Part shown: positions 1 through 9,130 of the stretch, one piece after another | How the letters are laid out: each line of letters starts with the position of its first letter | How positions within the stretch are numbered: the stretch's first letter is position 1 | Origin: Actinidia chinensis | Taxonomy: Eukaryota > Streptophyta > Magnoliopsida > Ericales > Actinidiaceae | NCBI GenBank assembly: GCA_009663005.1 | Contig: VIGQ01001721.1 | Span: 1 to 14,901, forward strand | Reading direction: 5' to 3' | Length of the DNA: 14,901 bases | The notes under the pieces: generated by a model | The model's database searches: none | Told to the model about the DNA's origin: nothing | Seen by the model: the letters and a program-made list of their open reading frames with translations, nothing else | Position numbers and translations under genes: made by a program

Positions 1-560
1 TTTTTAAGGGCCGATGCGATCGGGATATTTCCAGTGCATGTTGACGTGACTTCCGTTTGTTGGAAGGGGAAGACACCAGATGTTATTTCTCTGCCGCTTA
101 TTGCTTCACACCAAGCCATCACCGTCATCCTTGTATCCTTCGGCGCTATACCTACTCTGGTCACTGTACTATTCCGTCTCTCTTTTTACCCCTCTCTTCT
201 TCCCGATGCATCCCACTCCGGCTTACACCCTTCGCAGTGCTTATTCTTTAAACACCCCTTATACACTGTCCATCCTTGGAGCATGTCCATGCGCTTGTGA
301 CTGTTGATTCGTTGTTTGGTACGCTATTCTTTGCGACTCCGTACCCCCTATTTTTAAAAGAATGCTATAAACCCTTACGACTGCAGTTATTAAAAATCCC
401 TTTGTGTCCATGTTGCGTTGGTATAGAGCCGCACGTACGCCGTCACGTGCGCGTTTTTTCCCTTAACGAAAAATAGTTGAAAATTGTTCACTCTGCAAAG
501 CTACGACTCCCTTTCCTTTGAACGCGCCCTTCAATAGTATTTTAACACTGGCCAAAATAC
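1..560. other. GC-richer, pyrimidine-biased segment with CpG-rich palindrome
   Basis: The plus strand from about 60 to 360 is rich in C and T (runs such as CTCTCTTTTTACCCCTCTC near 177) and contrasts with the AT-rich DNA to the right. A CRE-like TGACGTGA lies at 42-49. A CpG cluster at 429-452 contains an imperfect inverted repeat (arms GCACGT and ACGTGC, 431-450) with a CACGTG E-box at its right side. This could be a promoter-type region or part of an older insertion; no transcription start or exon can be assigned. Confidence 0.3.
3..323 (-). pseudogene. Possible decayed coding fragment running off the left edge
   Basis: On the minus strand one frame is open from 323 down to 3 except for a single TAA at 186-188, giving 45 codons, a stop, then 61 codons that continue past the window edge. 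The product is hydrophilic, with a Cys-rich patch (HCEGCKPEW, codons about 29-37) and, after the stop, the stretches GREITSGVFPFQQTEV and GNIPIASALK. This stretch is GC-richer than most of the window. No family is recognised. The plus strand is also open here (88 codons at 34-300), probably because the plus strand is pyrimidine-rich and poor in stop triplets, so the open frames alone are weak evidence. It may be a transposable-element remnant or chance. Confidence 0.25.
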
Positions 561-1730
561 TTCGGGATAAAAAATAAACAGATTTTTAATCCTCAAACGA
601 CGTATTTCTGTAAACTCAAAACTGTTTTTGCTGATCGATTCTTTCGCTATGAAAAAATTTCGTGATAATATTTTATGATCTCCAGTAATAATTTTTAAAA
701 CGCCAAGTTTTTGTTTTATTATTTCGGTTTATTTTATCTTTATTTTTTATGCAGCATTGGGTTTAATAACATTATCATCTTCGTTTAATGTTATAAAAGT
801 ATTGACTCTACAATAAGATACATCTAAGATTTTTACCACTTGTTTTTGTATCAATAACCATGTTTGGTTTAACATATAATTGAATATAAAACTTTTCTTC
901 TATTTCTTCCTTAATAAATATGCTAGAAAATCTCAACTTACAATTTTAGTTTAAAAGTCGAAAATCATTCCTTTAATATCTTAAAATGTGTCTATAATAA
1001 GAGTCTTTTTTTTAATAAAGCTATTCACGGTAAAATGTTGCAGATAAGGCTCTCATTCTTAAACACTCAATAAATACTTCCTTATTATTTGATTTTTTAT
1101 TGCAGTTTAACTATTTTACAGAGTCCTAAATATACTACTTGACGGTCCCATAGAATACGCAGACACATAAAAAAAGGTTTAAAAAACTTCTAGTTATTTT
1201 CTACGGACGGGAAATCACGTATTGTTCAAAACCTTTCCTGTTACATTTCAACACGAAATAAAAAAAACTAAGTTACTTGCTTTGTATTTTAAGAACTGGG
1301 TCGAACACAATGGCATACCGAATTTTTAGATCAGTTACAGAGTTTGTATTCCGTATCAGAATTAACTCGTAAAAAATCCCCCACTTTACCTTTTGTTCAC
1401 AACAAAGTTTTGCTATCTTCTTATAAATTTGAAAAGAACTCCATCCTTTTTCATCCGCTTGTCATGTATAATTTTTTTTATTAATTTGAAATCGTCTCAG
1501 AATATTTTGCCAATGAAAATCAATTTTTTCCTGAAAATTATCTATTCAATTGGAACTTTAATAGAATACTTTTAAAGTAATGATTCTAATTTTATTTTAT
1601 TTTCTTGATAAATTTGAGATAAAATATGATATACCGAGCTTTTTTCTATATTCTGAATTATTCAGTAATTAATTTATTTTTTTCATTAAGTGACTTATTT
1701 CTTAATTTGGATTAAAATGCAGAATTTTTA
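560..1730. other. AT-rich stretch without a recognisable gene
   Basis: Long T and A runs, no open frame above about 60 codons, and no repeat, RNA gene or transposon end that I can recognise. The 60-codon frame at 1393-1575 is Phe/Ile/Leu-rich, as expected from random AT-rich DNA. Confidence 0.6.
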
Positions 1731-1732
1731 AT

Positions 1733-2130
1733 CTTTTTTTTCTCAAATGGTGCCTTGCAAAATGTTATTGTAACCATTGAGACATAGTGCATTCCCAGGA
1801 GCCTTTTCAGTGCGGCCCCCTTTAGGGGGAATACTAATCGTCAGATGTAATTTTGCCACCAGGTTTCGCTGCCAGATGAAAAATCGCTAGCACTGACGAA
1901 TATGAAATCGTTGGAGGAATTTGATTTTTCGAGCATCCCTAGCAAACAGCACTCTTGGGTTATTTAACATACCGCAGAATCAATACCATATGAATGCTGT
2001 CGATTTTCTACACGTGAAAATCCACCGACTTGGCTGGGAACGAAATGGGAAGATTTTCATTCAGCCGTACAAGGCAGCGACCACTAACTACGTATACGGG
2101 CTACTAACTACGATCGGCACCACGCCCCGA
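1733..2130 (-). mobile_element. Old tRNA-derived SINE-like element
   Basis: Read on the minus strand, about 2120 to 2015 resembles a tRNA-derived SINE head. There is a degenerate A-box region (GTAGTTAGTGGTCGCTGCC, rc of 2073-2091), then a degenerate B-box (rc of 2036-2050, TCCCATTTCGTTCCC against the canonical GGTTCGANTCC context), followed by CCAGCCAAGTCGGTGGATTTTC. This order and wording match the head of tRNA-derived SINEs. The body runs on to about 1780, and an A-rich run (T run on plus at 1733-1742) is a plausible 3' tail, giving about 400 bp. The A-box stretch is duplicated 20 bp upstream (plus 2081-2092 and 2101-2112, CNACTAACTACG). Damage to both boxes indicates an old copy. The 75-codon plus-strand frame at 1921-2148 is only an antisense shadow of it. 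The outer limits are estimates. Confidence 0.6.
2081..2112. repeat. Duplicated A-box motif inside the SINE
   Basis: CCACTAACTACG (2081-2092) and CTACTAACTACG (2101-2112) are near-identical 12-mers 20 bp apart, both corresponding to the A-box region of the minus-strand SINE. A short slippage or tandem duplication in this copy, or a family trait, would explain it. Confidence 0.6.
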
Positions 2131-2149
2131 AAACCCGGTTTAGAATAGA

Positions 2150-3760
2150 AAATAGAAAGAGTAATTGTTTACAAAGAATCGAAAAGTGTTGGCCAAATAA
2201 AGAATTTATAAATGCACGACATTGATTTTTTTTTTGGTTTTACTTTTAATGATTTTTTAACAGAATATCTTAGACTGAAAAAATTTATGTGAAATTAACT
2301 TTAAAAACCAATCTCACGTCGTTTAAATTTTCGTTTGATGTTAGTTTTTAAATCATTTCCATGAATCAATCAACAACTTCCTTTGACTTCAGCAATATAC
2401 ACCAAAAATAACAAATATATAAATAATGAAAAGATAACAGCTAGTTAACTTATTCTATAATTTTTGGAGAATTTGTTTCGTACTTCAGTCATGATTCGTC
2501 ATTCAAAAGTGCTTGGCAATTTTCAAAGGAAAAAATTAACATTTAATTGAAATAAGCATTTAATTTTTAGGTTACATTTTTTTCACTGTTTGGTCAGCAT
2601 TTCCTACATTTTAGAGGAAAATTAGATTATTTTATATTATTCCTATTATACAAATTCGAAAATGACTTGTTTTGCTTCTTGTAATGCAGTCGATTTCGTT
2701 AATACATGCATTAAAAAAAACGTTTGGTCTAGTTTACGACTCGAAAATGAAACCCTAAGCATCACTTGGCAAATTTTATCTTAACATATTTTCTTTTTTA
2801 AATATTTTTTGAATCTACTCCTTTAGATGAACAAAACAATAAGTGAAATCATTTTCTTTCTTCAGCTCATTAACATTTACAACACCCTATTAATTTTATT
2901 TGTTCACATTTTCTACATCATTAACTGTATTTAGTTAATTCATTTTTTCATTAGAGATTATTACAGATAAAATGATATAAGGGTTAGTTAAAAAATCTGG
3001 GTTAAGAATTGTTGACTGCAGAATCCACACTAAGAAAAAAAAATATTGTATTTCTTTTTTCAAATGTAGTGGAAACGAAGCACAAATTAACCCAATTATT
3101 AATTTTGCAGAACTTCTAAAATATGCTCAAGAAAGTGATTATTGACGCCATAAGATAAAGAACATTTAATAGTAATAGAAAATAATTTTCACTTACCTAA
3201 CAGTTAATGAACTGAACGGTTATATAAAGGGTTCATAGAAGGAGAAACGGAAAGATGAGGCACGGAGTCGATTAAAGTTAATCCTCTCCTCAGATACAGA
3301 AATGACCCATTAGAAAAATAAACGATAATATTTGTTATAAAAGACAAACCTGATGGAATGTAAATAAATTACATTCATTTAACAAAAAGTAATAAAAAGA
3401 TCAAAATAATGAATAAAAAACAGCATATAATCATTTTACTGCAATCAATTATCACCCAGACGGAAATTTGCTCCTATTTTTACTTTTAGCAACAATGTTT
3501 GATTAATAACTCAACAAATTTATTGATTTATTATTTTGTAAAATAAATCATGGAAAGTCCATTAAACCATTGCTTTTTAAAAACACGTATCCGTGTAACA
3601 AACATAGTATATAAAACTTTGACAAAGAAAAGAATATAATAATGTAATGCTCAAAAAGAGTAGTTGTTAGATTTTCAGAGAAAGGTAAAGTTTTTGCTTG
3701 GCATAATATACACTTTTTAAGGTTTTTGTTTAATAATTCAATAGGACCCAATTGGATTTT
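2150..3760. other. AT-rich stretch without a recognisable gene
   Basis: Mostly homopolymer-rich AT sequence. A short GC-richer patch at 3225-3300 (a TATATAAAG at 3221-3229 followed by purine-rich DNA) looks superficially promoter-like on the plus strand, but no exon follows. The 67-codon minus frame at 3548-3751 shows no recognisable domain. Confidence 0.55.
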
Positions 3761-3765
3761 TCAAT

Positions 3766-3990
3766 TTATTTTGTAAGATTAAACTGACGAATATTGTTTT
3801 TTTTAAAATGCAGGTGATTTTTTTGAAACTGATACTGTTTCATGTTCCACCTGTAGTTCGATTTAACAATCATAAATCCATCAAAATTTGGCGTGGAGAC
3901 TAACCTCTTCCAGGACTTGCTAAAGTATGAAAGAGGTTCTACGGCCACACCTTACGAGAGTAATACTACGCCTGGGGGACCGAGAAAATT
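3766..3990 (-). other. GC-richer patch with a 60-codon minus-strand frame
   Basis: Between about 3840 and 3990 the base composition rises above that of the surrounding DNA. A minus-strand frame of 60 codons (3948 to 3766) starts MAVEPLSYFSKSWKRL and becomes Lys/Asn/Gln-rich where it enters AT-rich DNA. No family is recognised. The composition step suggests an inserted or once-functional fragment, but nothing in the sequence proves it. Confidence 0.2.
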
Positions 3991-3999
3991 TTTCCCAAC

Positions 4000-4320
4000 T
4001 AAGCCAAATTTACTTTAAAAATATCGCATAAAATCTTAAAGCATTCAAATACGCTAAATTTATATTACTATCATTTGATAATTCTTGAAGTACAGTACAA
4101 TAATTGTCGCTATATGTTTCAAAACAATTGCGACTTTTTTAAGAAAATTTTCATTTTAATAAAAGTACTCTTTTCGCCATGATGATAATGGACTCAAAAC
4201 TTACTAATACTATCTGGCTGATTCCAAAACGATAAATTTTACTCTCACAATAAACTTGATGTGGCTTGCCTCAAATCGTTTAATAATAGCTATATATCTT
4301 TTTTTTTAAATTAATCTTAT
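4000..4320. other. AT-rich stretch without a recognisable gene
   Basis: No open frame of note, no repeat unit and no transposon end was recognised in this stretch. Confidence 0.55.
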
Positions 4321-4365
4321 ATTGCTATGCGGTTTGTTCTTCTGGTCCGGGTCCGGGCAACTCTG

Positions 4366-4379
4366 GTTGCCATAGCAAC
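4366..4379. promoter_or_regulatory. Palindromic RFX-type X-box
   Basis: GTTGCCATAGCAAC is a perfect match to the symmetric X-box recognised by RFX transcription factors (two GTTGC half-sites in inverted orientation around CATA). In animals such sites commonly sit in promoters of ciliary genes. It lies in a short GC-richer island (4330-4390) that also has a CCGGGTCCGGGC near-tandem repeat. No gene can be assigned next to it; a 61-codon frame begins at 4562 but has no recognisable domain. Function is inferred from the motif alone, and such motifs also occur inside repeats. Confidence 0.45.
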
Positions 4380-4856
4380 GAAAATAACCTGTTCGTATTA
4401 ATTAAAAACGAAGTCAGTAAGGACAAACGATTCCTTGTTGTTTAAAAATTATTTTATTCTTGTTTTTGTTCGATAAAGATCCATTTTTAAATGTTTTTGA
4501 TATTCAAATTATTGTGTGTTGTAAAGACGACCCAAAAAACGAAAAAAAATATTGAAATATAATGAGACTGTCTGATGCCCAAATAAAGTTAAAAGCTTTC
4601 TTCATTTTCAGCTTGTCAAAATATAAACAGACTATAGAGCGCAATATATCGATAACCCTTAAATTCCAGATTCTCTCGAAAAATCTAAACATGTGCAGTT
4701 ATTTCCATTCTGAAATTATACAGGATCTAATTAAAAAATTCTCGTAGTCGAAAGCACATATTGCAGTTCACAAGTTTTGTTAAACATAGTTTAAAAAAAC
4801 GGACTTTAACCGCCAAGCTAGGGCTTGTAAAAATTAATATAAACGTTGCAAACTCT

Positions 4857-4986
4857 GATCACACCAGTGTGATCATGGACCTCAGAGAGAGAAAAGCGCC
4901 AATCGCATATATAATACATGGGCCCTGGAGGGCGAAAAACGCAGATCACATATATGGGATCATGGTCCTTAACTGGCTAATAATGC
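4857..4986. repeat. Three-unit, ~43-bp minisatellite
   Basis: Units start at about 4857, 4901 and 4944 (periods 44 and 43 bp). Each follows the plan (G/A)ATC(A/G)CA...CATGG.CC..., and the first two also share a GAGNGNGAAAANCGC segment. The first unit contains a perfect inverted repeat, GATCACAC-CA-GTGTGATC (4857-4874), nested inside CTCTGA/TCAGAG (4853-4858 and 4882-4887). The 85-codon plus frame across it (4761-5018) gives loosely repeated peptides (VIMDLRERKA, IIHGPWRAKNA, GIMVLNW), a by-product of the tandem structure rather than good evidence for a protein. Confidence 0.65.
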
Positions 4987-5157
4987 TATGGGAAATAAAA
5001 TTTCGTAAAAACAAGTAATATAAAAAAACTTTTTAAGTCATCCGACTTAGATGAACAAAAAAAAATTATTTAGTTTACTTTATATGAAATAAATACCATT
5101 AATATAAATATGAAAAAAACATATGACAGAATCACACATTAAGTGGCAATTAAGTTT

Positions 5158-5640
5158 TATAATTATCATTAAAGGATCGTTTGTCATTCCAAAACAATCG
5201 TGTATATAAAAAGTCCGTTCAAAACTGAATGTAGAAACGTTGAGAGAAAAAATTCTTTTAAAGATTGGACATAAGTCGCTAAAAAGGAAGCCAACTGATT
5301 GTATCTCTTAAGTCTTTAAATAATTAATTCAGTCAACTATTTTTAATTAATTATAGTTTAAATTATCGATTGTTAACCAAAACAATAGTGTATGAAAAAT
5401 TTCAGCTCAAATGAACGCTTTAAAATGTGGGAAAAAAAAAACCTTTTTCAATTTTGGACAAAAGTCGCTAAATGGTCGCTGAGCCACCAACAATGATGTC
5501 AAAGTGGCTGTATTTTGTAATTATTTAAAAGTAATAGTTTTAATCAATTAATTTCACTATTATAATTAATACTGTATATCAAACAAAATAATCGGTAATA
5601 AATTTCAGCACAACTGAGTGCTTTAAAATTCATTTATTAA
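5158..5640. repeat. Three diverged tandem units of about 190-200 bp
   Basis: Unit 1 and unit 2 share CCAAAACAATNGTGTAT (5189 and 5377, period 188 bp), a later GGACANAAGTCGCTAAA, and a TTTTAAT(T)AATT-type boundary. Unit 2 and unit 3 share AATTTCAGC.CAA.TGA..GCTTTAAAAT (about 5399 and 5602, period about 203 bp). The third unit is cut short near 5640. Divergence is substantial, so this is an old satellite-like array or tandem duplication. Confidence 0.6.
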
Positions 5641-5683
5641 CGATTGAAGATTTGAACAAGATAAATATATAAAATATATAGAG

Positions 5684-5770
5684 AGTGTGAACTAATAGTA
5701 GGAATTGAAGAAAAAGTTAGTTACAAAAATTACGGATAGGTGTACTCCTAGCGTGGACGTAGTTCACACT
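5684..5770. repeat. 10-bp perfect inverted repeat, 67-bp spacer
   Basis: AGTGTGAACT at 5684-5693 is the exact reverse complement of AGTTCACACT at 5761-5770. A second, shorter pairing (TAGGA near 5699 with TCCTA near 5746) lies inside but is offset. It could be the ends of a very short inverted-repeat element or a hairpin; pairing is too interrupted to call a microRNA precursor. Confidence 0.4.
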
Positions 5771-6120
5771 AAACCAAGAGGAAGACACGGGTATGAAAGC
5801 AACATCCAATGTTTGCTTTTATATCAAAAAATCTCGCCAGGTATTGGTCTACATAAAAAACAGTAGATATATCCAAAGAATCAGCTGAAGCTAAACACAG
5901 CTCAAGTTGAATAAATGAGCGCAGTAGGGTTACGTGAAAAAATCCACGGCTCCCTCGTGTGCTAGTACCCGACAAAAGCTAAGTAAATAACTTCATCGCT
6001 AAATAAATTAAAATAAATGGTCAAGAAACTTCAAGATATTCACTGACAGTTGCATGATAGGGACAGAAAAGAAAACCTGTTTAGAAAATGGGAAAATAGA
6101 ATGTCAACTCTAATCGTCAA
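5771..6120. other. No recognisable gene
   Basis: Contains a 68-codon minus-strand frame (5975-5769) with no recognisable domain and otherwise unremarkable AT-rich sequence leading into the satellite block. Confidence 0.5.
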
Positions 6121-6735
6121 CGGAGACCAGGGAATCATTATTGGTGTCATATCCACAAACAGTGTGGAATATCCCTTGTGACATCTGTTAGGCCGGAGGG
6201 AATGTTGGGCAGAGAATGCTGGTGTAGTCTCTGAGTACGGCGGTCATCCAGAGAATTATTATTGGTACACTTATCAGAACCGTGTGGAATATTCATGTGA
6301 CATGTGCTTAGGACCGTAAGAATGTTGGGCAGAGAATGCTTGGTGTAGTCTCTGAGACGGCGGTCATCCCAAGGAATCATTTGATACACATATCAGAAAC
6401 AGTGTGGAAATCCTTGGACATGCTGCTTAGGGCCGTAAGAAATTTTGGACATAGAATGTCCGATGGTGTCTCTAAGTACAGAGGTCATTCCCAGAGAATC
6501 ATTATGTAACATCTCGCAACAAGGTGGAATATTCCTTGGGGGACGTGTCGATTATAACCGTAGGAAAATGTTTGCCAGAGAATGCTTGGTGTAGTCTTGA
6601 GTACGTGTCATCTAAGGGAATCATTATTGGTACACCTATTACGAACTGTGGAGCATTCCTTGTGACATATTCCTTAGGGCCGTAGGAATTGTTGCGCGAG
6701 GACCCTCTGTGTAGTCTCTAAGTACGGTGGTCATA
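6121..6735. repeat. Five-unit, ~120-bp tandem satellite
   Basis: Units begin at about 6121, 6241, 6361, 6481 and 6606. Shared words in order are: GGTCATCC, AGGGAATCATTATTGGTACAC, GTGTGGAATATTCCTTGTGACAT, CTTAGGGCCGTAGGAATGTTG, GCAGAGAATGCTTGGTGTAG, TCTCTGAGTACGG. Units 1-3 are close to exactly 120 bp; units 4 and 5 carry small indels and more substitutions. Because the period is a multiple of three, minus-strand frames read through adjacent units and give repeated peptides (for example RDYTKHSLPNI). That is expected of such an array and is not by itself evidence for a gene. Confidence 0.85.
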
Positions 6736-6949
6736 TTGAAAAAATTACGGTGAAATCCTCGCAGGCAAAGTGAATGTAGTGGATTAAACTTAAAATTTTC
6801 ACTATTATTTTGCATGGCGGGAATATTATTATTTTTTATACATTTTGAACTGTCAGCGCTATAAACCACCCAATCCAGCCTTTTAAAAGAAATGTTGCTT
6901 TCAAGGAATCTTACTTGTTCCCTTCATTATTTATCCCCATACCAGTTGG

Positions 6950-6996
6950 GTGCCCTGCGGTTGTTAGGGCACACTGACAGTGGCTCTAAACAGTGT
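6950..6996. repeat. Two adjoining hairpins
   Basis: GTGCCCT (6950-6956) pairs perfectly with AGGGCAC (6966-6972) around a 9-base loop. Starting within the last bases of that stem, ACACTG (6971-6976) pairs with CAGTGT (6991-6996). The patch is GC-richer than its surroundings. It may be the end of an unrecognised element or a small structured site. Confidence 0.4.
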
Positions 6997-7087
6997 CACT
7001 AAAAAAATATCTGTGTATAAACAATAGTATTTTATTTCTCAGTATTTAAATCTGAAAAGCACTAATGAAGGTATTTTATTTGATATT

Positions 7088-7290
7088 TAATGTAAACCAT
7101 GTTTTATGCCCCAAAACAGTATACTATTTTTTTTCGCTATCGAATTAAAGATGGTGTCCTGTTTGCTACATGGACTCAAAATATCTGTAATGTAAACCAT
7201 TCTTTGTTATGGCCCTCAAAACAGTTAGTACTATTTTTTTTCGCTATGGAATTAAGATGGTGTCCTGTTTGCTACATGGACCTCAAAACA
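7088..7290. repeat. ~100-bp direct tandem duplication
   Basis: Copy 1 (7088-7187) and copy 2 (7188-7290) both begin TAATGTAAACCAT and share ACTATTTTTTTTCGCTAT, AAGATGGTGTCCTGTTTGC and TACATGGA. Differences are scattered substitutions and single-base indels. The word ATGG(C/A)CCTCAAAAC also occurs twice within copy 2, which hints at an older, shorter unit. The 78-codon plus frame at 7099-7335 merely spans the duplication. Confidence 0.75.
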
Positions 7291-8590
7291 TTTTCTTTCC
7301 CAATTTGTTTTGGGTTTCTACCTTTCTATGCATAAAAAATAAGGCGTGAAGTACAAACTTCGATTTATCCTAAATCAACATTACGGCAGTTTCATTTTTT
7401 TATAACTATTCCGTCCATTTAAATTTCAAAAATCACTACACGGACAGGATTTAAATACTTTTCAAAATAGGCATCCATTAAAAATAAGAACATATTTTCC
7501 TTTGTGTATTTACAAAGAATCCAATATTTACATTAACAAAAATCTACGAAGCATTACGAGAAGGGAATTACTAACAGAAAACAACTTTCACAAGTAATGT
7601 TAATATGTATTCCTGAAAACTAAAACCGTACAGCAAAAGTTAATATTTTATTAAAATTATAACAAGTCTATGCCGATTACATAAGTACATTCCATACAAT
7701 ATATTATGTAGCAATACCAACAAGATAAAATATTCTCTAGGAAATTACGCAGTCTCTGGATAGAAACAAGAATTCCACAAATCATCCAACTTGGTTAAAA
7801 AAGAAAACATTATAAAAAAAAATCACTACTGAAAATAAACGGAAAGAACTGGTATGATTCCAATACCAAAAGGAGAGTAAGTGCAACTATAAGCGCTTCC
7901 GGAAGGAGGCAGTTAATCTATTTTTCAGAACAGGACTATCCTGGGGTTCTGCAGCGGAGAGATTTTTTTTCTGCAGTTCAATTTCCTCCTCCGGAATTTA
8001 AGAAAGGATTTAACCCCGATCATGTAAAGGTAATGGGTTAGTTTCACAACTAAGTGAAATTCAGTTACAACTCCTATAGTAATTCTATGGGACCTGGAAT
8101 GGAAGCACTGAAATGGAACCGATATAGTCTCTGGTGCCCAATGTGTGTAGAATGTGAGTTTTCTTTTTTCTTCTTGATTTTAATGTCAGTGAAATAGTTT
8201 TACGAGGGAATTTGTATGGGTGTTAAACTTGTTGTTTTATAGTATATAAAAAGTAATCGGTTTTCTAGAAACTATTAGAAGCTGCCTAGAAAAAATAAAT
8301 CAAACGAATACTCCAATGAGATTTTGTTTGAAAAGGGAATAACTCTCTGTACTACTCTCAAGAATTTTCAAGTAAATATTGAAACTGTGTTCAAGTTTTT
8401 ATATCTTAATAAGCAGATTGACATTTTTCCTGTTTCCGGAAACATTTTTTCATTGATATGGAATGGGCTTTTTCGAATTCATTAATCACGTCAAGACATT
8501 TATTCATTGTGTTTATTCAGATAGTTTATAAATTAGTTTTTCATTGTTCTTCTGTGAGTGTTTGAACTATAAAGCAATAGCCCTATCGCA
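7291..8590. other. Gene-poor stretch with small inverted repeats
   Basis: No open frame of note. Short perfect hairpins occur at 7348-7361 (GAAGT-ACAA-ACTTC) and 8042-8059 (TTTCAC-AACTAA-GTGAAA). A larger imperfect inverted repeat has GCTTCCGGAAGGAGGCAG near 7895-7911 facing TTTCCTCCTCCGGAA at 7982-7996, with the GC-richer segment 7890-8150 between and beyond. No transposon family could be assigned. Confidence 0.45.
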
Positions 8591-8598
8591 GGTTGATG

Positions 8599-8798
8599 TC
8601 ATATGTTGAACATCTTTCTAGTGATGAGAGGACGAGACTGACTAGAACTCCTATCTTTCACACTACAATCCCACATCAATGGAATGATTTTGAGTGTCAA
8701 AAGACTTAACGTGGCATAAGTCTCTCCAACCTCTAAAATGGCGAACTTTAATGGCACAAGTGCTCTAAGCTCTTGAATACCGGCCGCCACGAGATTTT
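8599..8798 (-). pseudogene. Possible hAT-type transposase fragment
   Basis: A minus-strand frame of about 66 codons (8796 to 8599) reads NLVAAGIQELRALVPLKFAI, then EVGETYATLSLLTLKIIPLM. The pattern, L..L.PLK.AI.EV....YATLSL....IPL, resembles the helical segment of hAT/ZBED-type transposases in which a PF..AT..L stretch is followed by a conserved Y.TLSL motif. No DDE residues, BED zinc finger or dimerisation domain are present, the frame is bounded by stops, and no terminal inverted repeats were found. This is resemblance from memory of the family pattern, not a database match. If correct it is a heavily truncated relic. Confidence 0.4.
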
Positions 8799-8829
8799 AA
8801 TCCATAACCCCTATGCTGAGAAGGTATCT

Positions 8830-9130
8830 TATTCATTATTCTTCAAACATTAAAATGTAATATTTCACTTGGGCTAATTACACACATATATTTGAAATTT
8901 TACTTACGACTAATGTATTCTGTGGTATTTTTTTTCTTTCGTATACTTGGTATAACTTATTTTTTAATTATATATGGGGAAATTTTATGAACATTATACA
9001 AGGAAAATCAATGTATCGCTACAAAAGCAAATTTAATGTTTTTAAATTTGGTGTCACTTACATATTTTCGCTCTTATACTATTTAAAATAAAAATTGTTA
9101 AAATACGTTTAAAGTGCACGAATCAAGTAT
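8830..9130. other. AT-rich stretch without a recognisable gene
   Basis: Nothing beyond AT-rich sequence was recognised. Confidence 0.5.

Noticed and set aside
1921..2148. 75-codon plus-strand protein
   Set aside because: It is the antisense of a tRNA-derived SINE and owes its open frame to that.
3221..3300. TATATAAAG followed by GC-richer DNA as a promoter
   Set aside because: No exon or initiator context follows, and TATA-like words are frequent in AT-rich DNA.
4562..4747. 61-codon plus frame downstream of the X-box as a possible ciliary gene exon
   Set aside because: No domain is recognisable, the minus strand is open over much of the same stretch, and splice signals are not convincing.
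4761..5018. 85-codon plus-strand protein with repeated peptides
   Set aside because: The repeats follow from the ~43-bp minisatellite; the period is not constant in frame and no other gene signal is present.
6121..6735. CRISPR array
   Set aside because: The repeats are direct, contiguous 120-bp units without unique spacers and the DNA is clearly eukaryotic.
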